A stretch of 64,000 nt of DNA from Chryseobacterium nakagawai. GTDB taxonomy: Bacteria > Bacteroidota > Bacteroidia > Flavobacteriales > Weeksellaceae. The DNA is taken from positions 5,262,501-5,326,500 of the forward strand of contig NZ_LR134386.1 in assembly GCF_900637665.1 (NCBI RefSeq), written 5' to 3'. Shown here one piece after another: positions 36,532 to 45,101 of this stretch. How positions within the stretch are numbered: the stretch's first letter is position 1; the number at the start of each line of letters is the position of its first letter. Made by a program: the position numbers and the translations under genes. The notes under the pieces are model-generated. The model did no database searches and was not told the origin of the DNA. It worked only from the letters and a program-made list of their open reading frames with translations.

Positions 36532-37062
36532 ATGAAAAAGATGTACTTCATAGCAGTTTACCCCCCTAAAGAAATCATTGAGGAGATCAAGGTTTTTAAA
36601 AAGGATATGGTAATTTCTTATGGTAATTCTAAGGCTCTAAAAAATGAGGCGCATATTACTCTTTTCCCACCTTTCTCCAGAGAACTGGAATTGGAAGAAG
36701 ACATTCACATTGCCTTTCAAAAGATTAACACTCACCTTCTTCCATTTGAAATTGAATTGAATGGATTCGGAAGTTTTCCCAATTCCAAAAATCCAGTAAT
36801 CTTTGTACACCCTGAAGACAATGTCCATTTAGCAGATCTTCATAACAGAGTAAAACAGCAATTTAACTTTTCAAAATATTCCTTTACACCTCATATGACT
36901 GTGGGATACAGAGATTTGACCTGGGAAAATTATCTTAGAGCTTGGGAAAAATATCAGCACAAAGAGTACAAAACGAAGTTCTTAGTTGACAAAATTTTAC
37001 TTCTCCGTCATGATGGAAGTTGGGTTCCTATTGCAGAAAAGTCTTTTATAAAAGTACTGTAA
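36532..37062 (+). CDS. 2'-5' RNA ligase / cyclic phosphodiesterase family protein
   Basis: A 176-residue 2H phosphoesterase. Both HxT motifs are present: HIT (41-43, in EAHITLFPPF) and HMT (121-123, in FTPHMTVGYRD), about 80 residues apart as in the LigT/2'-5' RNA ligase family. Such enzymes cut or join 2',5' or 2',3'-cyclic phosphodiester bonds in RNA; the cellular target is unknown. Cytoplasmic. It is divergent from padR with an 80-base gap, so the promoters lie close together. Confidence 0.88.
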   Translation: MKKMYFIAVYPPKEIIEEIKVFKKDMVISYGNSKALKNEAHITLFPPFSRELELEEDIHIAFQKINTHLLPFEIELNGFGSFPNSKNPVIFVHPEDNVHLADLHNRVKQQFNFSKYSFTPHMTVGYRDLTWENYLRAWEKYQHKEYKTKFLVDKILLLRHDGSWVPIAEKSFIKVL

Positions 37063-37145
37063 TTTCAATACTTTTATAATTAATATTTTTCTTCCATGAT
37101 CTATCATCTTTCAGTCTCTTATCCCAATATTATTTTATAAAGCCT

Positions 37146-37153
37146 TATCTTTG
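37146..37153 (+). promoter_or_regulatory. -7 promoter element for ruvC (TATCTTTG)
   Basis: TAnnTTTG match 6 bases before the ATG; implies an almost leaderless message. Confidence 0.5.
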
Positions 37154-37158
37154 ACCCA

Positions 37159-37713
37159 ATGATTGCAGAGAAGATAATTTTAGGTATTGATCCCGGAACA
37201 ACTATTATGGGATTTGGTCTTATTTCCGTTAAAAAGGGTAAAATGGAGATGGTTTCTATTCATGAACTGATCCTGAAAAAATATCCGAACCATGAGACTA
37301 AACTAAAATATATTTTCGAAAAGACATTAGCCCTCATTGATGAATATCATCCTGATGAAGTAGCCCTGGAAGCTCCTTTCTTTGGAAAAAACGTACAAAG
37401 TATGTTGAAATTGGGACGTGCACAGGGCGTCGCCATGGCGGCCAGCTTATACCGTAACGTTCCGATTACTGAATATTCTCCCAAGAAGATTAAAATGGCT
37501 ATCACCGGAAATGGAAATGCCAGCAAAGAACAGGTAGCAGGAATGCTTCAAAATCTACTTAATCTAAAGGAATTCCCTACCAAATATTTAGATGCATCTG
37601 ATGGCCTTGCTGTTGCTGTATGTCATCATTTTAATTCCGGAACAATAACGGATACCAAGTCCTATTCTGGCTGGGATAGTTTTTTGAAGCAGAATCCGGA
37701 TAGGTTAAAGTAA
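37159..37713 (+). CDS. ruvC: Holliday junction resolvase RuvC
   Basis: A 184-residue endonuclease that resolves Holliday junctions with RuvAB. The four acidic catalytic residues are visible: D11 (LGIDPGT), E71 (VALEAPFF), D145 and D148 (DASDGLAVAVCHH), with the family spacing. The KKIKMAITGNGNASKEQV segment is also characteristic. ruvA and ruvB are not next to it, which is common in Bacteroidota. Transcribed alone; more than 500 bases without a gene follow. Confidence 0.95.
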   Translation: MIAEKIILGIDPGTTIMGFGLISVKKGKMEMVSIHELILKKYPNHETKLKYIFEKTLALIDEYHPDEVALEAPFFGKNVQSMLKLGRAQGVAMAASLYRNVPITEYSPKKIKMAITGNGNASKEQVAGMLQNLLNLKEFPTKYLDASDGLAVAVCHHFNSGTITDTKSYSGWDSFLKQNPDRLK

Positions 37714-38192
37714 ATATTTTTGAATGGTTCCAAAGAAATATTTATAGGATAAAACTTGTATCTTTTTATAGTATACTGCTTGAGTATGAGATTCAAAAAT
37801 GCCTTTCTTCTTATTAAGTCTGATGAAAAATGCTTCACTGTTTACAGGACAGCCACTAAACTTTGCAACATAAAGGTAAAAACATTCTTCATCCTACTTA
37901 AAAAATCCTCCAACCGGATTCTTATTATCAAACCATAAGTCTTGGGAACAAGTAATAATTCCTGTATATTATCTACATACAATAAATCCTTTTAGTTCTT
38001 CCTCATTCGTAATTAGGTAAAATACCAGTCAGATAAACATTATCTAAACATCCCTGGTCCTGAGATTTTCAGTACAAATTTTAGCATAGGGAATTCAAAC
38101 TAATCATTTTTAAATAATTAAAACACAATTTTAGTAAGTTATAGAAGGTCAAAGATTAAATTACTTGGTAAAACATAATACTATCTTTTACA
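37714..38192. other. Long intergenic stretch, no supported gene
   Basis: About 480 bases between ruvC and the DUF4407 gene. A 60-codon frame at 37756-37938 starts at a poor codon and reads as random AT-rich sequence. No tRNA, hairpin with T-run, or repeat was recognised. It may hold control sequence for the DUF4407 unit. Confidence 0.45.
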
Positions 38193-38219
38193 TTGGTATG
38201 ATTTTTAATACTACATTTG
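38193..38219 (+). promoter_or_regulatory. Promoter of the DUF4407 / AAA-M41 unit
   Basis: TTG at 38193-38195 and TACATTTG at 38212-38219, 16 bases apart. The -7 element contains the TTG at 38217 that opens the frame, so translation must start later, at ATG 38235. Confidence 0.6.
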
Positions 38220-38234
38220 TATAAATTTTCTAAG

Positions 38235-39305
38235 ATGAAAACAAACCAACAAACTATAAATCAACCGAATCATACAATAAATTGGTTCCAGAAGTTTCTG
38301 ATGGTGTGTTCCGGCGGGAACATCCATATTTTAAGAAAGACCCCAAGTGAATGGAATAAGTTTTCCGGTATTGGGGGAGTTGTACTTTTCACAGCAGTAT
38401 TTGCTACTTTATCTGCTGGATATGCCATGTATACAGTATTTGATGATCTATGGACATCCATAGGATTTGGAATTCTGTGGGGATTAATGATTTTTAACCT
38501 TGACCGATATATTGTTTCTTCCATCAAAAAAACCGGAACATGGTGGAATCAGATTCTGATGTCTATCCCCCGTTTAATCCTCGCCACATTCCTGGGGATT
38601 ATTATTTCAAAACCTTTAGAGCTTAAAATTTTTGAAAAGGAGGTAAATAAACAATTGAACACAATTATTCAAAGAAATAAAAAACAACTTCAGGGTGAAA
38701 TGACCGGAAGAATTCTTCAGCAAAGTGGTCCTTTTGAAACGGAGAAAAAACAGATCGCGGAAAAAGCGGCTTTATATCAACAATCATACGATTCTGCATC
38801 TGTAGAACTTGAAAAAGAAATTCTGGGAAAAGAGTCTGGTTTAACCAGTGGAAAGGAAGGATATGGACCTAATGCCAAACGTAAACAGCAATTGAAGGAG
38901 CAACGCAGACAGGATCTTGAAAATTATCAGAAACAGGTAGCGCCTAGACTGGAGTATCTGGATAAAGAAATATCAAAAGTATATACCAACCTTGAAACTG
39001 AAAGAAAGTCTACAGAAACCTTTGAAGATAAATTTAATGGGTTTGCAGCCCGACTTCAGGCTTTGGATGAATTAGGTAAAAATTCTGCAATCATAGGATT
39101 GGCAGCCACCTTTATCATGGGACTTTTCATTTGTCTTGAAATTTCTCCGGTTCTGGTAAAACTGATCTCTCATGTAGGACCTTACGATTATCTTTTAGAA
39201 AAAACAGAAAACGATTTCAGACTCTATTCTAAGGAAAAAATTGAAAAGGGAAATGCTCTAACCGATTTCAGAGTTGAGGATTTCAAGGATAATCTAAAAA
39301 AATAA
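38235..39305 (+). CDS. DUF4407 membrane protein with long coiled coil
   Basis: A 356-residue protein; the start is the ATG at 38235 because the upstream TTG lies inside the promoter. Helices: about 46-68 (GIGGVVLFTAVFATLSAGYAM), 72-90 (LWTSIGFGILWGLMIFNLDRY, with the NLDRY signature of DUF4407), 107-125 (ILMSIPRLILATFLGIII). Then about 150 residues of charged, glutamine-rich coiled coil (130-285), a last helix (288-311, IIGLAATFIMGLFICLEISPV) and a short cytoplasmic tail. Family function is unknown. Its stop and the next ATG share one base (TAATG), tying it to the AAA-M41 protease. Confidence 0.85.
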   Translation: MKTNQQTINQPNHTINWFQKFLMVCSGGNIHILRKTPSEWNKFSGIGGVVLFTAVFATLSAGYAMYTVFDDLWTSIGFGILWGLMIFNLDRYIVSSIKKTGTWWNQILMSIPRLILATFLGIIISKPLELKIFEKEVNKQLNTIIQRNKKQLQGEMTGRILQQSGPFETEKKQIAEKAALYQQSYDSASVELEKEILGKESGLTSGKEGYGPNAKRKQQLKEQRRQDLENYQKQVAPRLEYLDKEISKVYTNLETERKSTETFEDKFNGFAARLQALDELGKNSAIIGLAATFIMGLFICLEISPVLVKLISHVGPYDYLLEKTENDFRLYSKEKIEKGNALTDFRVEDFKDNLKK

Positions 39306-41182
39306 TGTATTTTTCATCCATGATTATTGATAAAGAAGAAATCCGGAAGAAAAAGAAAAAGCTGGACGATTGTAAAGCTTATCTGAAAAAAGAATTTATC
39401 GGTATAGATAAAATCATCGATGATATCATGGAATATATTCAGATCTGGTATCTGATGCCTGAAATCCTAACCCGCCCCGTGGTAATCAATTTATGGGGAA
39501 TGACCGGAGTAGGAAAAACAGACCTGGTGAGAAAGATGGTCCGTTTTCTTGATTTTCAAAATCGTTTTGTGGAAATTGAATTAAGCAATACGGATGAAAC
39601 ATCCTGGAGCAAAAGTGTTTCAGATATCTTACAAAGTAATGGACTAAGTGATGAAAAGCCAAGCATCGCTCTTTTTGATGAGATCCAGCGTTTCAATACT
39701 ATAGATCCGGATGGCATTCCGGTTCCACAAACGAAGTTCACGGATTTCTGGGAACTTTTAAGTGATGGACGTTTAAGTAAAAGAGAGAAGGAAGATCTTG
39801 AACATTACTTATTCTCCTATCTATTCCGCAAAAAAGAAAATGACAGACGAAAGCTGAGCGGAGAAACAGAACTGGATGAAAATCCGTATCTGAACCTGTG
39901 GGATGCAAAGGAGTTAAAAAAATACCTCAGCATGGATGATGATGTCATGAGTATCATTGATATGAAAGAGGAAGACATGATTAAACTGATCCGCAAAAAA
40001 CAGAAAGAAAAGAAGATCTATGAGCCTGTGGATTACAGCAAAATGCTTATTATTATCAGTGGAAACCTGGATGAAGCTTTTCAGATGTCAAAAGAGACCA
40101 GTGAAGCAGATGTGGATGCCAATATTTACCATGCATTCACCAAAAAAATAACTATGGTTGACATAAAAAATGCATTAGCTAGAAAATTCCGCCCTGAACA
40201 GGTAGCCAGATTTGGGAATATTCACCTAATCTATTTTTCATTAAAAACCGAGGACTTTCATAACCTGATTCAACGGGAAATCAATAATCTGAAACATAAA
40301 ACAAAAACGAAGTTCGGAGTGTCTTTAAAAATAAATAAAGCCATCAATGAACTGATCTACAGAAACGGAGTTTTTCCGGTTCAGGGAGTACGTCCTGTAT
40401 TCAGCAGTGTAGTGGATATTCTGGATACTAATCTCAGTAAATTTCTCTTTGAAGCCATTATCCATGAAGATAAAAATATTGAAATTGATTATCTTCAGGA
40501 TAAAAAGATGATTACCGCAAAGGTTGGTATCAGAACTATTGAAATTCCTTATATGGGAAGAATCGACAGCATAAGACAAGCCAACCAACAGGATGCTGTG
40601 GCCAATATCAGTGTTCATGAATGCGGACATGCCGTTACTTATATGCTATATACAGGTTTTGCCCCGTTACAGCTTAAAAGTAAGGTAGCAAGCAGTTATG
40701 CAGCAGGTTTTACTTTTCCACACCAGATCCATGACACAAAAGAAAGTCTTCTGAACAAAATCAAAATCTATCTTGCTGGAGGAATTGCCGAAGAAATTAT
40801 CTTCGGAAACCAGCATGCAAGCATCGGCAGAAGTCATGACAGAGACCAGGCAACAAGCCTTGCCATTGATTTTATCAGAAAATATGGTTTTGAGGAAAAG
40901 TATCAGGCGGCATATAATCTTGAAGCTTATCCTCACCGTATGCAGCAGCATATCACTGATGAAAGAATAGAAACACTGATGCAGGAATTAGTACAAAAAA
41001 CAAGAGAAGACCTGATCTTACATCTTGATCTCCTTAAAAATATGAGTATAATCCTTAGTAAAAAAGGAAGCATGTCTCCAAAAGAAATTTATGATATAGC
41101 AAGCAAACATCAATTAGAGGTCAGTATCAAAGAAGAAGGACATTTGCACATTATCAATTATCATGATTTACTGAATTCCTAG
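39305..41182 (+). CDS. Clp-type AAA ATPase fused to an FtsH-type (M41) zinc peptidase
   Basis: A 625-residue putative ATP-dependent protease without membrane helices. AAA part: Walker A GMTGVGKT (65-72), Walker B IALFDE (121-126), a charged insert (about 150-240), sensor region IISGNLD, arginine-finger-like PEQVARFG (297-304) and a C-terminal lid with GVRP (361-364) of the ClpA/ClpB D2 kind rather than the FtsH kind. Peptidase part from about 430: HECGH (438-442, HExxH zinc site), AGGIAEEIIFG and D512 in SIGRSHD, the third ligand in FtsH. Start 39305 is chosen for coupling; ATG 39320 is an alternative. The DUF4407 partner may supply the missing membrane anchor. Confidence 0.85.
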   Translation: MYFSSMIIDKEEIRKKKKKLDDCKAYLKKEFIGIDKIIDDIMEYIQIWYLMPEILTRPVVINLWGMTGVGKTDLVRKMVRFLDFQNRFVEIELSNTDETSWSKSVSDILQSNGLSDEKPSIALFDEIQRFNTIDPDGIPVPQTKFTDFWELLSDGRLSKREKEDLEHYLFSYLFRKKENDRRKLSGETELDENPYLNLWDAKELKKYLSMDDDVMSIIDMKEEDMIKLIRKKQKEKKIYEPVDYSKMLIIISGNLDEAFQMSKETSEADVDANIYHAFTKKITMVDIKNALARKFRPEQVARFGNIHLIYFSLKTEDFHNLIQREINNLKHKTKTKFGVSLKINKAINELIYRNGVFPVQGVRPVFSSVVDILDTNLSKFLFEAIIHEDKNIEIDYLQDKKMITAKVGIRTIEIPYMGRIDSIRQANQQDAVANISVHECGHAVTYMLYTGFAPLQLKSKVASSYAAGFTFPHQIHDTKESLLNKIKIYLAGGIAEEIIFGNQHASIGRSHDRDQATSLAIDFIRKYGFEEKYQAAYNLEAYPHRMQQHITDERIETLMQELVQKTREDLILHLDLLKNMSIILSKKGSMSPKEIYDIASKHQLEVSIKEEGHLHIINYHDLLNS

Positions 41183-41223
41183 AGAAAATATCTATAGAAA
41201 TAGCAAAATCCATTAATAAATTC

Positions 41224-41260
41224 AACCCTTTTAGTTCAATCTGAAAGGGTTTTTCTTTTT
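41224..41260 (+). terminator. Terminator after the AAA-M41 gene
   Basis: Stem AACCCTTT/AAAGGGTT with a 12-base loop and a T-rich tail. Confidence 0.8.
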
Positions 41261-41288
41261 AAATTTATACTAGTAAAAATCAATTATC

Positions 41289-41882
41289 ATGAAAAATTTA
41301 CTTTTCACATGGATACTGCTTATCTGCGGTGTATTTTCCCCTGCATTAAAAGCTCAAGGATCAGAACCTTTTCTAGGACAAATTGCATTTGTACCCTATA
41401 ATTTTGCCCCGAATGGATGGGCCGAATGCAATGGACAAACGATGTCAATTGCGCAAAACCAAGCTCTTTTTTCTCTCCTGGGAACTACTTACGGAGGAGA
41501 TGGAATTACAACCTTCGCATTGCCTGATATGAGAGGAAGAGTACTTGTTCATAACGGACAGGCTCCCGGAGGACCTACAAATTATACTATTGGGCAAACC
41601 GGAGGCGTGGAAAGTGTAACCCTAACTGTTGCACAAATGCCGGCTCACAACCATACTGTAAATGCTGTAACAGCTGAAGGAAATCAAAATATTCCCACAG
41701 GAAGTCTTCCTGCCAACACGAAGATACTGGATAAAGAATATTCAGATACAACAACAGATACTACGATGAAAAGCACAATGCTAAACAATACAGGAGGCAA
41801 TCAGGCTCACGAAAACAGGCAGCCATTTCTCACATTAAAATGCATTATTGCACTCAACGGTATTTTTCCTTCACACAATTAA
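41289..41882 (+). CDS. Secreted phage-tail-collar-domain protein
   Basis: A 197-residue protein with a signal peptide (LLFTWILLICGVFSPALKAQ) before a tail-fibre collar domain: PFLGQIAFVPYNFAPNGWAECNGQTMSI, LFSLLGTTYGGDG, TFALPDMRGRVLVH and VAQMPAHNHTVNAV. This is the microcystin-dependent-protein type arrangement; in phages the domain sits at the tail-fibre base. Here no other phage gene is near, and the signal peptide implies export. Its role is unknown; it may be a surface trimer. The next gene, a T9SS type A protein, follows after 5 bases, so they are co-transcribed. Confidence 0.85.
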   Translation: MKNLLFTWILLICGVFSPALKAQGSEPFLGQIAFVPYNFAPNGWAECNGQTMSIAQNQALFSLLGTTYGGDGITTFALPDMRGRVLVHNGQAPGGPTNYTIGQTGGVESVTLTVAQMPAHNHTVNAVTAEGNQNIPTGSLPANTKILDKEYSDTTTDTTMKSTMLNNTGGNQAHENRQPFLTLKCIIALNGIFPSHN

Positions 41883-41887
41883 CTATC

Positions 41888-42574
41888 ATGAAATACCTTT
41901 ACTTATTATGTCTGGTATTTTCAAGCTCAGCTTCAGCCCAGACGATTACCTTTAATGGGTGTCATAATCTGTTTGACGATCAGAATTTCATTTTCAACAA
42001 AACAGGAGTAGATGCATTTAACAAAAACATCTATATGACAACCCCTATTAATGATCAGCAACCTTGTGGTGGATTGGGAAACTGTGAATTTAAAATTCAA
42101 TGGAACAATGCGCTTACGAGATGGGAATTCCTTGGTGATGAAGGGAACGGAACTTTTACCACACCTTATTTAATTTATTATAATTCTGCAGGTAATAATT
42201 CTCTTCCTATCCCCCCTGGCAATAATGTAGGAACATGGATTGAAAATACGGTAATCACTACTTCTCTATGTGGAGGAAACCTTACTCCTAATAATTCTGT
42301 AATGACTGGAGATATACAAGGGCCTACACTAGGAACACTGGAAATGGTAAAAAACAAGATCCAAATTTTCCCTAATCCGGTTTCTGACTTTATCCGTATT
42401 TCAGGAATTAATGATGGGCAGATGGTTCAGATTTACAATATTGACGGACGTCTTGTAAAATCTGAAATGTTTGATTCTAACGTTGATGTTTCACAACTTA
42501 GTTCAGGGGTTTATGTATTAAAAATTACGACACGGGGATTCCAGTCTCACGAATTTAAATTCGTGAAAAAATAA
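41888..42574 (+). CDS. Secreted T9SS type A sorted protein
   Basis: A 228-residue protein starting at ATG 41888 (the frame is open further upstream into the previous gene, but this ATG begins a clean signal peptide, YLYLLCLVFSSSASAQ). The central domain (about 20-150) is an unrecognised cysteine-containing beta-rich module, ITFNGCHNLF ... CGGLGNCEFKIQW ... WEFLGDEGNG. The C-terminal 75 residues (IQIFPNPVSDFIRI ... GVYVLKITTRG ... FKFVKK) are the T9SS type A sorting signal. Likely a cell-surface or secreted partner of the collar-domain protein. Confidence 0.8.
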   Translation: MKYLYLLCLVFSSSASAQTITFNGCHNLFDDQNFIFNKTGVDAFNKNIYMTTPINDQQPCGGLGNCEFKIQWNNALTRWEFLGDEGNGTFTTPYLIYYNSAGNNSLPIPPGNNVGTWIENTVITTSLCGGNLTPNNSVMTGDIQGPTLGTLEMVKNKIQIFPNPVSDFIRISGINDGQMVQIYNIDGRLVKSEMFDSNVDVSQLSSGVYVLKITTRGFQSHEFKFVKK

Positions 42575-42602
42575 AATAGTATTTCTTACTAAAATTAATA
42601 AT

Positions 42603-42634
42603 GGCTTTCGAAATTTCCGGAAGCCTTTTTGTTT
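42603..42634 (+). terminator. Terminator after the T9SS type A gene
   Basis: Imperfect stem GGCTTTCG/CCGGAAGCC with T-run. Confidence 0.6.
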
Positions 42635-42669
42635 CATTTTTAGGGAATATTTTTTGCTGGAAATAGAAT

Positions 42670-42867
42670 ATGCCATCCAGTGTTATCAATCATTTTATCT
42701 ATTTTCCGGAAACTGAAATAATAAGAATTTTCTATCAGTCCGGAGCGGTGTATGATTATTTTAAGGTTCCTTCCCATATTGCTGAAGACTTTGGTAAGGC
42801 ATCATCCAAGGGGAAATTTTTGAATTCGGTTATCAAACGTAGATTCAGTTATAAAAAATTAAAATAA
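42670..42867 (+). CDS. KTSC-domain small protein
   Basis: A 65-residue protein matching the KTSC domain: residues 10-35 (IYFPETEIIRIFYQSGAVYDYFKVP) form the beta part with the conserved Y-x-Y-x-x-VP, and the C-terminal helix FGKASSKGKFLNSVIKRRFSY fits the G-K-F/Y-x-N-x-I pattern. The name-giving KTSC tetrapeptide is not conserved, as in many members. Domain function is uncertain (possible RNA or lysyl-tRNA synthetase link). Cytoplasmic, single gene, with a terminator directly after it. Confidence 0.75.
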   Translation: MPSSVINHFIYFPETEIIRIFYQSGAVYDYFKVPSHIAEDFGKASSKGKFLNSVIKRRFSYKKLK

Positions 42868-42899
42868 AAAATGCCCCCATTTACATGGGGACATTTTTA
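42867..42899. terminator. Bidirectional terminator between KTSC gene and M43 protease gene
   Basis: Stem AAAATGCCCCCAT/ATGGGGACATTTT with one mismatch, TTAC loop, flanking A and T tracts. Confidence 0.85.
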
Positions 42900-42922
42900 T
42901 TTATTTAATTAATTTGCTAAAA

Positions 42923-44794
42923 TTATTTAATAATCAGTTTAGACGCTTTACTGTCTTTTCCATTAGAAACCTGAATCATATAAACTCCTTTTTCAAGTTG
43001 TTGGTTTACTTTATAAACCCCATTTCCTTCTTCAGAAACAGCGGGGCTAGCAACTAATCTTCCAGCCATATCAGAAATTGAAACTTTAAGATTCTTTCCA
43101 TTTTTGGCTTTAATGAAAATCTTATCTCCAGTAGCAACCGGATTAGGATAAACAACCAGGTCACCCTTATCTGCTGTTTTTACTTCGTTTGTTGCAAGGT
43201 TTTGCACCAATCTCACAGAATAATCTTCTATTTGTCCAACACCTAATTGTCCACAAGCAGTAAATGGTCCAAATGCATCAGCTAAAACTCTCATACGAAG
43301 AGGCGTATCCATTGTTGCATTTGCCGGAGGAGTAAAGTTAGCTGTAAAAGTTCCATAACCTTGGGCATTTGCTAAAACATTATCACCTGAAGCCACCAAT
43401 TCATTTGCTTCAAAATTTCCATTGTTATTATAGTCAATCCATACTCTTATTGATTGATTTTCATCAATTCCCTGTAAAAATCCAACTTCTATTGATTGCT
43501 GCTGCCCTACTACCAATGGTGTATAAGAATTCGTAAGGCATCCGCTAGCTGTATAATCTATATAAAATCTAGGATCTCCACCCCAAGAAGCCGCAGATGA
43601 ATTATTAATCTGCCCCAACTTCACAGAGGTAGGTCCAGCAAGGTATGAGTTATTCCCACTAGGGTTATCTACTCCTGTAGGGTTACATATTGCAGCAATA
43701 GGTGTATTTGAAACAGATGTTGCCGGAAGGGCTGTAGCTCCTTTAGAAGTTGTTAAACTGCTTCTAATTAACATAAATAGATCCTCAATTCTCTGCCCTT
43801 GTCCTGCAGTGAATTTTTGAGCAGTAGAATTAGAGTAATTCATCATATTATACTGAACTCCTTGGTAATTGGCATTTGTACATGTATTCAATTGAGAGTT
43901 GGTAGGAACCGGCCATGCCAAGTAACCACTTCCTGATCTTTCTGTATCACATACCATATCATTATCTTCTGCACAACCTGCCGCCGTAGTAGGAGGACAG
44001 TAATTTGCTGCTCCTGGAGCAGCATCGTATTGACCACCCTCGAATGTATGATATAATCCCATTGCATGTCCAAATTCGTGTGCAAACGTTGTATCATCAG
44101 CATTCGTTACAACGCCTGCTTTCATAAACGATTCGTAGTTTGCATCAGAATTATTAGGGAACGCTGCAAATCCCATTAACCCGGCATTAGGCGTTGGATC
44201 CCCATCAAATTGAGTGATTACATAAATATTAAAATAAGAACTTTCTGACCAATGGGGAGCCAATGCCTTAATCGCATTTCGTGTAGCCCCTGAATTTGTC
44301 TGGTAAGCCATACCTGATGTATTATAATTAGGCAGAGAACTTCCGCTATATCTTACGATACCTGTTGTTGCAGTACAGTTTGGAGATCTCTTTGCAAGAA
44401 CCAATTTAATGGGAAAAACAGCTGAAGTACCAAAATCTGGAGGTACACTCCCAGCAGGCCATGCATAAGTTCCCGCATACATTTGATTAGCTCTGTCTAG
44501 CCATGCTTGAATCTCAACATCTGTTCTTTTAAATTGTGAATTATCTCCCTCAATAACATGAACTACCACTGGAATTTCATAAACTCCATTTACCGTTTTG
44601 TTAACTCCAGAAGTAGGATTTGCTATTCTTTCATTTTCAATTTTCTTTACAATCTTATCAAAGGCTTGTCTTAAACCAGGAGCCAACCTGTCCTGTTGTT
44701 TTAAAGTTTCTTCAAATCCACAAATTCGTTGGTGCTGCTGAGCTGTTAACGAAAGCGAAAATAATGCTGCTCCATAAAGGAAAGTTTTCTTCAT
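42923..44794 (-). CDS. Secreted M43 (pappalysin-type) metalloprotease, T9SS type A sorted
   Basis: A 623-residue secreted zinc protease. Signal peptide to about residue 19; a pro-region with ICGFEETLKQQDRLAPG; catalytic domain about 70-345 with the metzincin zinc motif HEFGHAMGLYH (239-249) and a later YNMMNYSN (Met-turn). A GEVED domain follows (about 430-530, ENQSIRVWIDYNNNGNFE ... GQIEDYSVRL), and the C-terminus (about 550-623) is a T9SS type A sorting signal (LVVYPNPVATGDKIFI ... KLIIK). Likely an extracellular protease for nutrition or tissue matrix (inference). Monocistronic, with a promoter-like motif at 44878-44885. Confidence 0.92.
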   Translation of the reverse strand: MKKTFLYGAALFSLSLTAQQHQRICGFEETLKQQDRLAPGLRQAFDKIVKKIENERIANPTSGVNKTVNGVYEIPVVVHVIEGDNSQFKRTDVEIQAWLDRANQMYAGTYAWPAGSVPPDFGTSAVFPIKLVLAKRSPNCTATTGIVRYSGSSLPNYNTSGMAYQTNSGATRNAIKALAPHWSESSYFNIYVITQFDGDPTPNAGLMGFAAFPNNSDANYESFMKAGVVTNADDTTFAHEFGHAMGLYHTFEGGQYDAAPGAANYCPPTTAAGCAEDNDMVCDTERSGSGYLAWPVPTNSQLNTCTNANYQGVQYNMMNYSNSTAQKFTAGQGQRIEDLFMLIRSSLTTSKGATALPATSVSNTPIAAICNPTGVDNPSGNNSYLAGPTSVKLGQINNSSAASWGGDPRFYIDYTASGCLTNSYTPLVVGQQQSIEVGFLQGIDENQSIRVWIDYNNNGNFEANELVASGDNVLANAQGYGTFTANFTPPANATMDTPLRMRVLADAFGPFTACGQLGVGQIEDYSVRLVQNLATNEVKTADKGDLVVYPNPVATGDKIFIKAKNGKNLKVSISDMAGRLVASPAVSEEGNGVYKVNQQLEKGVYMIQVSNGKDSKASKLIIK

Positions 44795-45052
44795 TTCTAT
44801 AATTTTTAAATAGGTTTTTAAATTTTAGATTTCAATCACATTGTAATCAGTTATATTCATTTTCTACACATAAAAAACAAACATATTTTTAAAATCACAA
44901 TAGTTAGTCGGAAAACATATATTTTTGTTACATAATTTTAAATATTTATTTCCAAAAAGAATCAAAGCTTATTTAGCACTAATTAAATAAATTACTTACT
45001 TTGATTAGAAATTTAAAAATCCTTTAAAAGATAAACTCAGGAATCTGAATAT
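44795..45052 (-). promoter_or_regulatory. Upstream region of the M43 protease, with -7 element
   Basis: A minus-strand TATGTTTG at 44885-44878 (TAnnTTTG match) lies about 84 bases before the ATG, leaving a long AT-rich leader. The rest of the gap to the guaB terminator shows no gene. Confidence 0.45.
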
Positions 45053-45079
45053 AAAAAAAGCCGCACAAATGTGCGGCTT
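45053..45079 (-). terminator. Terminator after guaB
   Basis: Perfect stem AGCCGCACA/TGTGCGGCT on the minus strand followed by seven T. Confidence 0.9.
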
Positions 45080-45101
45080 CTGTTTCTATGATTAAAATTC
45101 T

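Noticed and set aside
37756..37938. 60-codon frame after ruvC
   Set aside because: No good start, no domain and an unordered AT-rich composition.
41289..41882. Prophage remnant
   Set aside because: The collar domain has a signal peptide and there are no integrase, capsid or tail genes around it.
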